Shown here: positions 14,524 to 22,148 of the stretch, piece after piece
Position numbering within the stretch: the stretch's first letter is position 1
How the letters are laid out: each line of letters begins with the position of its first letter
Source: a virus
Virus record (IMG/VR): IMGVR_UViG_3300004154_000022
Coordinates: 1-36,799 of that record
Direction: 5' to 3' (one strand)
Length of the DNA stretch: 36,799 bases
Translations under genes and position numbers: made by a program
The notes under the pieces: generated by a model
Seen by the model: the letters and a program-made list of their open reading frames with translations, nothing else
The model's database searches: none
What the model was told of the DNA's origin: nothing

Positions 14524-14714
14524 GAGGGTATAGAAAGCTTTTTATCGGGTTTTGTATCGGGGCGGCGCTGATTGTTACCGGGTACACTATGACCAACGGC
14601 AATTACCCCCAATTAGCTGACTCGCTTATATGGCTCGGCGGGGTTCTTATTCTCGGGAACGTCGGCGTACACTGGGCGGGCGTTCTGGGCAAAAAGAAAG
14701 GGGGCGGCGAGTGA
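14520..14714 (+). CDS. holin candidate (two membrane spans)
   Basis: 64 residues from a TTG start overlapping the previous stop. Two hydrophobic helices (about 7-24 and 35-55) joined by a short polar turn, with a basic N-terminus and a KKKGGGE tail, fit a class II holin with both ends in the cytoplasm. Holins open the inner membrane to release the endolysin. The next gene is a spanin-like lipoprotein. Confidence 0.6.
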   Translation: MRGYRKLFIGFCIGAALIVTGYTMTNGNYPQLADSLIWLGGVLILGNVGVHWAGVLGKKKGGGE

Positions 14715-15004
14715 GAAAGTTTATATTTTTATGCTTGATTTTTGCGGCGTGTTCAAGTACACCGAAAGCGACCACGGTCGCACATACCGACGCCCGAACC
14801 GTAACCCGTATTACGAGGTACGAGCCGAGCTCCGGTAAGGTTATCGAGAAGGAAACGACGACGACCGAGGCCAAGACAAACACGACTGAGAAGGTGTCAG
14901 AAGTACCGACAAAGGTCGAGAGGTGGGGTGTATGGCTCTTGATATCTGCGTTTTTATTATCTGCTTTATTATTCTCGCTTGCTATGTGGTGGCGTAAAAA
15001 ATGA
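14711..15004 (+). CDS. u-spanin-like lipoprotein (outer-membrane lysis protein)
   Basis: 97 residues from GTG 14711 (GGGGCGGCGA upstream; overlap with the holin stop). Residues 2-14 form a lipoprotein signal with lipobox IFAAC (C14 as the acylated residue). A threonine-rich, strand-prone periplasmic part of about 57 residues follows, then a C-terminal membrane helix (about 72-93, GVWLLISAFLLSALLFSL) and a WWRKK end. A lipid anchor at one end and an inner-membrane span at the other is the layout of unimolecular spanins such as T1 gp11, which fuse the two membranes at the end of lysis. The frame extends upstream to 14630, but that would abolish the signal peptide. Confidence 0.7.
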   Translation: MRKFIFLCLIFAACSSTPKATTVAHTDARTVTRITRYEPSSGKVIEKETTTTEAKTNTTEKVSEVPTKVERWGVWLLISAFLLSALLFSLAMWWRKK

Positions 15005-15339
15005 GCTTTTTCGACTCGGCTTATATCGTGACAAGATACCCGGCGGGCTCTCGTAGCATAGCCAACGGCGAGTGGATCGAGGGTACGCCCTCAACTATTA
15101 CCGTACTTTGTAATATTCAACCTGTTACCGGGAAGGCTCTCGAGTCGTTACCCGAGGGGCGCCGGGATAAAAAGATAATTAAAGGGTATTCTAATATAGA
15201 ACTTTACACCGTAACCGATGGCACGAGCGGCAAAAACCCCGACCGGATCACGTATCAGGGCGAACCATACGAGATTTTTGAGTCGCGTAATTACGGGACG
15301 CTGCTCCCTCATTGGTTTTTTCAGGCGAGTCTATTATGA
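15001..15339 (+). CDS. head-closure / neck protein
   Basis: 112 residues. The pattern ATGA-overlapped, short, with VLCNIQPVTGKALESLPEGRRDKKIIKGYSN split over strands and a C-terminal GEPYEIFESRNYG is that of head-tail stopper proteins of long-tailed phages (SPP1 gp16-like). Position between neck and tail terminator supports this. Family assignment is by pattern only. Confidence 0.55.
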   Translation: MSFFDSAYIVTRYPAGSRSIANGEWIEGTPSTITVLCNIQPVTGKALESLPEGRRDKKIIKGYSNIELYTVTDGTSGKNPDRITYQGEPYEIFESRNYGTLLPHWFFQASLL

Positions 15340-15845
15340 GTTATTCAACCATACAAACGCTTATGTTCTCGCTGGTTAAAGAGGTAGCCGGGTCGACTAT
15401 TACCCTCATACCTCGCAACGATAACGGCTCGCGCCCTGCGTCGCTCTATTATGTATATCAATTCGAGACGCGCCTAATCGGCACGTCCTCGGTAAGCGAC
15501 CCGAACAAAACAACCGACGTCGTGAACTTGTCGCACTCATACGAAATTATGCTCGCCGTGGAAACATATAACAAGGGGGCGAAAGCGGCTATATTTGATT
15601 TTTGCAATAAGTTAAAACTTGAGAAAAATCAGCTATATTTTTTACGGCAGGGCATAAGCTACCTCGCAGGCGGGACGGTCACAGACTTAACCGCTTTGCA
15701 GGATGAAACGTATCAAGAGCGCGCGCGGCTCGATATTAAATTGCGCTATACCGAAAAGACAACGGAAACGATTAAAACTTTCGACGAAATACAAGGGGGC
15801 TTTACATTAAACCCCGGCGGGCTCGTCGTACCACTAGACATATAA
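15336..15845 (+). CDS. neck / tail terminator protein
   Basis: 169 residues from ATG 15336 (ATGA overlap; the frame also extends to 15312). It resembles phage neck terminator (gp12-like) proteins: ASLYYVYQFETRLIGTSS, then LSHSYEIMLAVETY and ARLDIKLRYTEK near the C-terminus. It should cap the tail end that docks to the head. It lies directly before the sheath gene. Confidence 0.6.
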   Translation: MSYSTIQTLMFSLVKEVAGSTITLIPRNDNGSRPASLYYVYQFETRLIGTSSVSDPNKTTDVVNLSHSYEIMLAVETYNKGAKAAIFDFCNKLKLEKNQLYFLRQGISYLAGGTVTDLTALQDETYQERARLDIKLRYTEKTTETIKTFDEIQGGFTLNPGGLVVPLDI

Positions 15846-15858
15846 ACGAGGCGAAAAA

Positions 15859-16890
15859 ATGGCAACTGAGAACACTATAAGCGTAACGGTCACACTGGGG
15901 AGCCCCGCCCTCACTCAAGCGGGCTTTGGTAAGATCCTTTTACTAGTCGAGGCGGCGAACACGGTATTCGCAACACGAACAAAAACGTACGCGAACTTGA
16001 CCGAGGTCGACGTTGACTGGGCGGTAACCGACGAGGAGTATCTCGCGGCGCAAGCGGCTTTTATACAGGACGCGCCCCCCGCCGGTTTTAAAATGGGCAG
16101 ATACGAGGCGGCCGACGTGGACTACACGACCGCGCTTAACGCGATTAAGCTCGCGGATAATGATTGGTATTTCCTCACGAGCACTACTCGCGACGGCGCA
16201 AAACAAGCACTCATCGCGGCGTGGGCTGAGGCAAACGGCAAAATCGCCCTTTTCGGCGACGACGACAAAACGTCCGTTTTCGGCCTTGCGCTCAAGGTTC
16301 TCGGCTACGACCGATCGGTCGTTGTGTATCACTCAGAGTGCGACGGCTCAACAAGTGATCAATGGCCTGAGATAGCGTGGGCGTCGCGTATGTCAATCAC
16401 GACACCGGGCTCGACTACCTGGGCGGAGAAAAATGTCAAGGGTATCACGGCTGACACGCTCACCACTACTGAAATAAACGCGCTCAAAACCGCGAACGTA
16501 TCTTTTTTCACAGAGAGCGCGCGCGGCGTGACGCTGCCGTACCAAGGGAAAGTAGCGAGCGGAGAGTGGATCGACGTCATCCATTTTGCTGACTGGCAAG
16601 CTGAGGAGATCGCGTTTCGAGTCGAGGCGCTAAAGATCAAAAAGTCGTTCGAAAATAAGAAAATCCCCGCAACGTCAAAGGGTATCACTATGTACGAGGG
16701 CGCGATCCGCGGGGCGCTTGACCTCGGCGTAACCAACGGCGGACTCGAGTCGTATACGTTGACCATGCCTAATATCGCGGACGTATCCGACGCGGACAAA
16801 CTCGCGCGGCTCTTAAAGAACACTGCGATTGTCGGAAAATTAGCGGGCGCGTTCATCTATGTGAATATCGCCATTAACTTGGAGGTGTGA
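15859..16890 (+). CDS. contractile tail sheath protein (DUF3383-like)
   Basis: 343 residues matching the DUF3383 group of short sheath proteins: an N-terminal VTVTLGSPALTQAGFGKILLLVEA, a central region with WYFLTSTTRDGAKQALIAAWAEANGKIALFGDDD, and a C-terminal end IYVNIAINLEV. It polymerises round the tube and contracts on infection; with it this is a myovirus. Followed by the tube gene. Confidence 0.8.
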   Translation: MATENTISVTVTLGSPALTQAGFGKILLLVEAANTVFATRTKTYANLTEVDVDWAVTDEEYLAAQAAFIQDAPPAGFKMGRYEAADVDYTTALNAIKLADNDWYFLTSTTRDGAKQALIAAWAEANGKIALFGDDDKTSVFGLALKVLGYDRSVVVYHSECDGSTSDQWPEIAWASRMSITTPGSTTWAEKNVKGITADTLTTTEINALKTANVSFFTESARGVTLPYQGKVASGEWIDVIHFADWQAEEIAFRVEALKIKKSFENKKIPATSKGITMYEGAIRGALDLGVTNGGLESYTLTMPNIADVSDADKLARLLKNTAIVGKLAGAFIYVNIAINLEV

Positions 16891-16892
16891 TC

Positions 16893-17330
16893 ATGGACGA
16901 AAGAACGTTCGACATAAATTTTTACAACGTGATTATCGACGGGAACTCACCCGTCGGACTCGACGAGGGGTCGGTCTTTAAGTTCGTTATGGACGGCGAC
17001 GACTGGACGTTCAAAAACGGCGCCGATGGCCGTACGTCTCGCTCCCGTTCGAACATAAAAAGCGGTGTGTTTACGGTTACCCTTTCGCGGACTTCGAGCT
17101 CGAATACAGTCTTTTCGAACTTGCGAAAAGCTGATCTCACCACCCCCGGCGGCGTAACGTTCCCGTTTGTGGTTAAGGACGCGATCGGCAAAACGATTAT
17201 TAGCACGGATCGCGCTTGTATCGTTAAAGTCCCCGACGCTGAGGACTCGAATACCGACGTGACAAACCGCGCTTGGGATTTTAAGCTTATGGAAATAACC
17301 GACCTTACAATCGGCGGAAACGAAGCGTAA
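16893..17330 (+). CDS. tail tube protein (DUF3277-like)
   Basis: 145 residues. FDINFYNVIIDG, then FVMDGDDWTFKNGADGRTSRSR and DLTIGGNEA resemble DUF3277 tube proteins that pair with DUF3383 sheaths. ATG 16893 is preferred: GGAGG ends seven bases before it, while GTG 16887 is too close to the same site. Confidence 0.75.
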   Translation: MDERTFDINFYNVIIDGNSPVGLDEGSVFKFVMDGDDWTFKNGADGRTSRSRSNIKSGVFTVTLSRTSSSNTVFSNLRKADLTTPGGVTFPFVVKDAIGKTIISTDRACIVKVPDAEDSNTDVTNRAWDFKLMEITDLTIGGNEA

Positions 17331-17342
17331 AAGGATTAAACA

Positions 17343-17948
17343 ATGGGACTCAAAACAATAGAAATAGACGGCCGACGCTACGACATAGCCCCCTTTTTGG
17401 GGGCGGAGTCGTTTCGTATCGCGTACTTGATACAAAAGAAAGTACTCCCCGCGCTTGCGGGCGTGCTTAAAGGCTTCGACACAACCGGCGGTATGTCGGG
17501 CGTCATGCAATCAAATATTGACCTCTCCGTCGTACAAGGCGGGCTCGATAATCTGTTCGCGAATCTTGGCGACGACGACGAAGCGCTCGCCCTTGTCAAG
17601 CGGATCTTGGCGAATACCTCCGCGTATGGCAAAAAGGACGGGGACAAAATTTTCCGGTTCTCGAGCGAGCGGGACTTCGACGAATTTTTCGCCGGTCAAA
17701 TAGATCTTATTTACAAACTTGTTTTCGAGGTTCTTAAAATTAACTACCCTTTTTTAGAGGGGGCGGCGGAGAGCTTGTCAAAATTAACCACGAAAACAAG
17801 TACCTCAGGCGCGCCCGCGACGAGGACAACAAACGACGAAGAGACGTCGGAGTCGTCGCCGATCTCGACGAAGAACTCCAAGCCGAAAGCGCGTTCTGGC
17901 GCCTCTGTTTTATCGCGGGTTTTGGGTATGACCTCGCCGAGCGAATGA
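17343..17948 (+). CDS. tail assembly chaperone, zero-frame product (frameshift donor)
   Basis: 201 residues if unshifted. Residues 1-138 (up to INYPFLEG) look like a tail assembly chaperone that binds the tape measure; it lies between tube and tape measure as in lambda G. From 17757 the zero frame becomes a low-complexity Thr/Ser/Lys tail that is largely the shadow of a better coding frame. T TTT TTA at 17750-17756 is a canonical -1 slippery site placed just after the -1 frame opens. The shifted product is listed next. Confidence 0.7.
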   Translation: MGLKTIEIDGRRYDIAPFLGAESFRIAYLIQKKVLPALAGVLKGFDTTGGMSGVMQSNIDLSVVQGGLDNLFANLGDDDEALALVKRILANTSAYGKKDGDKIFRFSSERDFDEFFAGQIDLIYKLVFEVLKINYPFLEGAAESLSKLTTKTSTSGAPATRTTNDEETSESSPISTKNSKPKARSGASVLSRVLGMTSPSE

Positions 17949-18049
17949 CCTTTGACGAGATAATGAGGGCGAACGCGTTCGCGGATTATCGAGATATAAA
18001 CGACATAGCGAACCAAGAATACTATCGACCGGCGGAGCCTAAAAAATAA
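17744..18049 (+). CDS. tail assembly chaperone, -1 frame extension (GT-like)
   Basis: The -1 frame opens after a TAA at 17741-17743 and runs to TAA 18047-18049, sharing its last base with the tape measure start. It has no usable start at its head, but reads as real protein: ELVKINHENKYLRRARDED, LQAESAFWRLCFIAGFGYD, then MTFDEIMRANAFADYRDI. Slippage at T TTT TTA (17750-17756) would give a fusion of about 235 residues: 138 from the zero frame plus 97 here. This is the lambda G/GT arrangement. Frequency cannot be judged. Confidence 0.65.
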   Translation, partial: LPFFRGGGGELVKINHENKYLRRARDEDNKRRRDVGVVADLDEELQAESAFWRLCFIAGFGYDLAERMTFDEIMRANAFADYRDINDIANQEYYRPAEPKK

Positions 18050-19527
18050 TGGTAGTTCAAGAGCTAATTACATTACTGGGTTTTAAGGCAGATAACGCCG
18101 GGCTTGCGTCGTTCGAATCAGGCTTGAAAAAAGCCGAGGGCGTGGCTCGGGGTCTTGCAATAGGTGTTATCGCTATCGGCGCCGTAGCTATGAAAAGCGC
18201 TGCCGAGCAGGAACTCGCCGAGGCGCGGCTCGAATCAATCGCTTTCAAAGTCGCCAAGGCAACGGACGCGCAAGTCGCATCCTTAAAAAAGCTCGCAAAC
18301 GAAACCGAAAAATACACCACCTATCAAGGCGACGTGATAATGGCGGGTCAGTCTCAGATCCTCTCGTATGGTGTCAACGCTGACCAAGCCGCCGAGCTCA
18401 CGGGGACTTTGACGGATCTCCTCGCCGCGAATAAGGGCGTCAACGCAAGCCAAGAGGACGCGATCGGCGCCGCTAATATGATAGGGAAAGCGCTTGCCGG
18501 ACAAGCGGGCGCGCTCTCGAAAGCGGGTATATTGCTTGACGACCGACAGAAAGCACTCATACAAGAGGGCGACCAGTCGACCCGCGTCGCTACCATTATT
18601 GAGGTTATGAACCAAAATTACGGCGGCTTGGCGAAGTCCCTCGCTGAGACGGACGCCGGGAAAATGGTGCAACTAAAGAACGCTCTTGAGGGTATGCTCG
18701 AATCTCTGGGGAAGGCGGTAACGCAAGGGCTCGCCCCTATGATCGACAAACTAAAAGAGGTAACCGACTGGATAAACGGGCTCTCACCCGAGGACACGAA
18801 AAAGATAACGGATGCCCTTATGCTACTCGGCGGGGCGATCTTGTTTATATACGGCGCTATCAAGCTCGTACAAGTCGGTATAATGGCGTATAAGGCCGCC
18901 GTTTTAATAACCACGGCGGCGCAATGGCTACTTAACGCCGCAATGGCCGCGAATCCTATCGTCCTTATAGTGCTCGCGATAATGGCACTAATAGCCGTGC
19001 TCGTTTTGGCATACCAAAACAGCGAGACGTTTCGAAATATAGTCAACGGCCTTTTCGCCGCTCTCGTTTCGGGCGTGCAAGCGGTCGGCGCGTGGTTCGG
19101 TCGAGTATTCGCTGCGATCCCCGCGTTTATTGATAACGTGGTAAAAGGAATCCGCTTTTTTGCAATGGCTATTTTCACATATATGATACTGCCCCTTATG
19201 GCCGTACTCAAGCTGCTCTCGTATCTGCCCGGCGTGGGCGGTATGGCAAAGGCGGCACTCGGCAAAATCGGAGAAATTCAAGGCGCAATAGCGGGGACGA
19301 ATACCCCCGCCGCCGGGTATAATCCCGCCGCGCAAGCCGCGCAAACGGCGGCTAAACAGGGTAACGGGACGAACATTAACGTTGACTCAAAGATCGCCGT
19401 ATCCGTGCCCCAGGGAACGCCCGAGGCGCAACGTCAATTTATACAAAACGACACCCGGCAAGTCGTACGCGAAGAAATGGAGCGGTCTATGAACCGCACA
19501 CGCCGCAACGGCGGGGGTGTTGAATGA
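18049..19527 (+). CDS. tail tape measure protein
   Basis: 492 residues, a short tape measure. N-terminal helical region (LLGFKADNAGLASFESGLKKAEGVARGLAIG), glycine/alanine-rich helices (residues 90-250), two hydrophobic stretches (about 262-285 and 288-325) and a C-terminal charged tail. Position after tube and chaperone settles the call. Length of the tape sets tail length, so the tail should be short; using the usual 1.5 angstrom per residue rule gives about 70-75 nm, an estimate only. Confidence 0.8.
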   Translation: MVVQELITLLGFKADNAGLASFESGLKKAEGVARGLAIGVIAIGAVAMKSAAEQELAEARLESIAFKVAKATDAQVASLKKLANETEKYTTYQGDVIMAGQSQILSYGVNADQAAELTGTLTDLLAANKGVNASQEDAIGAANMIGKALAGQAGALSKAGILLDDRQKALIQEGDQSTRVATIIEVMNQNYGGLAKSLAETDAGKMVQLKNALEGMLESLGKAVTQGLAPMIDKLKEVTDWINGLSPEDTKKITDALMLLGGAILFIYGAIKLVQVGIMAYKAAVLITTAAQWLLNAAMAANPIVLIVLAIMALIAVLVLAYQNSETFRNIVNGLFAALVSGVQAVGAWFGRVFAAIPAFIDNVVKGIRFFAMAIFTYMILPLMAVLKLLSYLPGVGGMAKAALGKIGEIQGAIAGTNTPAAGYNPAAQAAQTAAKQGNGTNINVDSKIAVSVPQGTPEAQRQFIQNDTRQVVREEMERSMNRTRRNGGGVE

Positions 19528-20015
19528 GCCTAACGACGCTTTTTTTCGGCAAGTATAAAGAGACAAAATACGGATATTTGACTGCCGACGTCCTGATTGA
19601 CGAGAGCATTGACATGCCCGCCGAGGTCGCAAACCACCCAATAGAACTCAGCGCGGATATATCCGACAACGTATATCTTAAGCCCATAATGATCAAGGCG
19701 TCGTTTTTCATATCTGACCACCATATACACGGCGGCGCAAGCGAGAATATATCCCGCGTTTCTGCCGCGTATGAAGTGTTAAAAATACAAAGAGCTCTTC
19801 GCCTCCCGTTCGCGTATGTCTCGGCTTTAGAAGTGTTCCCGTTTTGCGTGGCGACCAATATTTCGGCCCCGCGAAGCGCGAACGACGGCGACTCTATTAC
19901 GTTCGGGCTCTCGATCCAAGTCTTACAAATTGCGCCCCCGTTCGGGCTCGTGTTCCCGGCGAACCAAATAAGCCCCGAGGCGCTTTTCACCGTGGCGTCA
20001 ATGGTGACATTATGA
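19524..20015 (+). CDS. baseplate protein, Dit-like N-terminal domain
   Basis: 163 residues. Begins MSLTTLFFGKYKETKYGYLTAD and has a HPIELSADISDNVYLKP segment like the N-terminal barrel of Dit-like distal-tail proteins. It forms part of the hub ring at the end of the tube. Overlaps both neighbours by four bases (ATGA). Confidence 0.65.
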   Translation: MSLTTLFFGKYKETKYGYLTADVLIDESIDMPAEVANHPIELSADISDNVYLKPIMIKASFFISDHHIHGGASENISRVSAAYEVLKIQRALRLPFAYVSALEVFPFCVATNISAPRSANDGDSITFGLSIQVLQIAPPFGLVFPANQISPEALFTVASMVTL

Positions 20016-20347
20016 CAGAGATTACGCGCTCGCTTGACAACAAAGTACCGGCGTTTCAAAAGCTTTATAATCTGGGCGGTTCGTCGTATTATGTCGCTCT
20101 TACTTTCAACCCCCGCGACGAGTCGTGGTATATGACGCTCAAGGACTCAGGCGGCGTACAAACGGCGCCGACGGTTCGACTCGTGACGGGTATTTGTCTT
20201 TTTTGCAATAAGCGAGCAACCGAGGGGATCCCCGAGGGCGACTTCCGTGTCATTAAACAAAGCACGACCGCAAACGACGGGCTCACATACGACAACCTCG
20301 GCCAAGAGTACAAGCTTTTTTACTTTGATCCCACGGACGTGCTATAA
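20012..20347 (+). CDS. baseplate plug-like protein (Pam3 gp18-like)
   Basis: 111 residues from ATG 20012 (ATGA overlap; the open frame extends back to 19844 without support). The segment YYVALTFNPRDESWYMTLKD and the later GICLFCNKRATEGIPEGDF resemble the small plug domain protein known from cyanophage Pam3 baseplates. It sits between the Dit-like and hub genes, as there. Confidence 0.6.
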   Translation: MTEITRSLDNKVPAFQKLYNLGGSSYYVALTFNPRDESWYMTLKDSGGVQTAPTVRLVTGICLFCNKRATEGIPEGDFRVIKQSTTANDGLTYDNLGQEYKLFYFDPTDVL

Positions 20348-21195
20348 TGTTTGTACGCGTTCTAAACTGTGTAATTAACGGTATACCGATCGGCGGACTT
20401 CGTATCGACTTTGATGTAACGCAGACCAAGCAAACGACGAAAAAAGAGCCCGACGTTGGGGTCATTAAAATATATAACCTCACCCCCGCTACGCGGTCGC
20501 TCATAAATAAGATCGGCTCGTACGTGGTACTAAACGCGGGGCACCTTGACAGTTTACCCGCTCCTATATTTTCGGGCGTGCTCAAGGATTATCGCGAGGA
20601 GCCGGCGTCGCTCGAGACGGTATCCGTTTTCGAGGTCGAGGATCGCGGCGGGGTGTTCGGGGCGAATAGCCTTTATAGTATGAAAATGTCTCTTTCGTTT
20701 CCGATGGGTACACTCGCGAGTGCAATAATCGCGGCTATTTCGGGGTACTCAGCGACCCCTCTTTCGAACATTATCCCCGGCGATTATGTATATTTGTCGG
20801 GGTTCTCATACGTCGGGATCTTGAAAAATGCTCTCGACAAAGTAGTGCACGACGCGCTCGATCTTGAGTGGTACGTGAACGACGGGCGGCTCTATGTCCA
20901 TAATCCGAGCTTACCCCAGATAGGCCTGCCGGCGGTAATTACCCCGCTTTCGGGTATGATCGGCAGCCCCGAGAAAATCGTCGAAGAAGAAGACAATGGA
21001 AAGGCGAAAATCAAGGTTACCAAGTATAAGGTCAAAACGCTACTCAACCCCCGGCTTTTCGTCGGGCAAACGGTCAACGTGTCGTCGAAAAAAGAGGTCA
21101 TGAGCGGCGTTTTTAAAATAGAGACCGTGCACAAATACGGCAGTAATTACTCGAATGACTTTTATTCTGAGATAACGGCGAGGGCTTTGACATGA
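20347..21195 (+). CDS. baseplate hub protein (gp27/gpD-like)
   Basis: 282 residues. Strand-rich hub fold: RIDFDVTQTKQTTKKEPDVGVIKIYNLTPATRSLI, then ARALT at the end. These are typical of baseplate hub proteins carrying two tube-like barrels. It should form the trimeric base for the spike encoded next. Confidence 0.7.
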   Translation: MFVRVLNCVINGIPIGGLRIDFDVTQTKQTTKKEPDVGVIKIYNLTPATRSLINKIGSYVVLNAGHLDSLPAPIFSGVLKDYREEPASLETVSVFEVEDRGGVFGANSLYSMKMSLSFPMGTLASAIIAAISGYSATPLSNIIPGDYVYLSGFSYVGILKNALDKVVHDALDLEWYVNDGRLYVHNPSLPQIGLPAVITPLSGMIGSPEKIVEEEDNGKAKIKVTKYKVKTLLNPRLFVGQTVNVSSKKEVMSGVFKIETVHKYGSNYSNDFYSEITARALT

Positions 21196-21788
21196 GCGAA
21201 AGTTTAACCGGCGCCGTTGACGCGGTCGCCAACGGAATTTTGGAAAACTTGCATACGTGTATCCCCGCCGAAATTGTCCTTTACGACGGGATCTCGGCGG
21301 TCGTTCGTCCGAAAATTTCGAAGGCATACCGCGACGGGACAATTCTCTCGATGCCCGACATTTCAGGCGTGCCCGTTCGTATAAACCGCACACGACGCGC
21401 GGGGCTATCGTTCGACATGTTACCGGGGGATCCTGGGCTCTTATTTTTCAGCGAGCGGGATATAACGGCGCTTAAAAAGCTCGGGTCGACGCTGCCCCCC
21501 GCAAGCCGCCGCAAGTTTGATCTTAACGACGCGTTTTTCGTGCCCTACGAATTCTCGGAGCTTGTCGTCGAGGCGGATTATAAACCGCTTTACACGACGC
21601 TATACCGGACGGACGCCGGTTTTATAAACTTTAAAAACGCGTCTCAGTCGTGGGGGGCGATGCTCGGCGAGCTATTAACCGACCTCGCAGGGCTTACCAC
21701 CACGGGCGGGTACTCGGCAAGCCCGGCGTTTATTGCTCAGATGATTGCTTTACGAGTGCGGGCGACTGCCCTTTTCGGAGCTATATGA
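21192..21788 (+). CDS. baseplate spike protein (Gp138 N-terminal-like)
   Basis: 198 residues. IPAEIVLYDGISAVVRPKISKAYRDG and VPVRINRTRRAGLSFDMLPGDPGLLFF match the OB-like N-terminal domain of phage Gp138/gpV-type spikes, which puncture the outer membrane. The C-terminal third is helical rather than a long beta-helix, so the spike is short. ATGA overlaps on both sides. Confidence 0.7.
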   Translation: MSESLTGAVDAVANGILENLHTCIPAEIVLYDGISAVVRPKISKAYRDGTILSMPDISGVPVRINRTRRAGLSFDMLPGDPGLLFFSERDITALKKLGSTLPPASRRKFDLNDAFFVPYEFSELVVEADYKPLYTTLYRTDAGFINFKNASQSWGAMLGELLTDLAGLTTTGGYSASPAFIAQMIALRVRATALFGAI

Positions 21789-22147
21789 TAGATCTTAAGC
21801 GGGACGGGAACGACATTTATTTTAACGGGCACGACTTCGAGCCGGTCGCCGATATTGACAACCAAGTCAAACAACGGCTCACGCTCCGGCTTGGGCGGTT
21901 CCTCGGCGAATGGTTTTTAAATACAAATAAAGGTGTTGACTTTTTCGGTGTTGTCAAGGTAAAAAACCCTAACGTCGAAGTTATAAACGCCGCTTTAAAG
22001 GCCGAGTGTATGCGAGAGCAGGCAGTCACAGAAATTATCGAATGGAATACCGGCGCGGATATACCGAGCCGTACTTTTAAGGTCTTACCCTCGACGCGGC
22101 TCCGGCTCGATACGGGCGCGATAATCTCACTCGATACGGAGTTATAA
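21785..22147 (+). CDS. baseplate wedge protein (gp25/gpW-like)
   Basis: 120 residues from ATG 21785 (ATGA overlap; the open frame extends upstream without support). DIDNQVKQRLTLRLGRFLGEWFLNTNKGVDF is the gp25-like signature (leucine-rich helix then the LGEW-G-P/DF element). It organises wedge and sheath attachment and stands before the baseplate J gene as in most contractile phages. Confidence 0.75.
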   Translation: MIDLKRDGNDIYFNGHDFEPVADIDNQVKQRLTLRLGRFLGEWFLNTNKGVDFFGVVKVKNPNVEVINAALKAECMREQAVTEIIEWNTGADIPSRTFKVLPSTRLRLDTGAIISLDTEL

Positions 22148-22148
22148 T

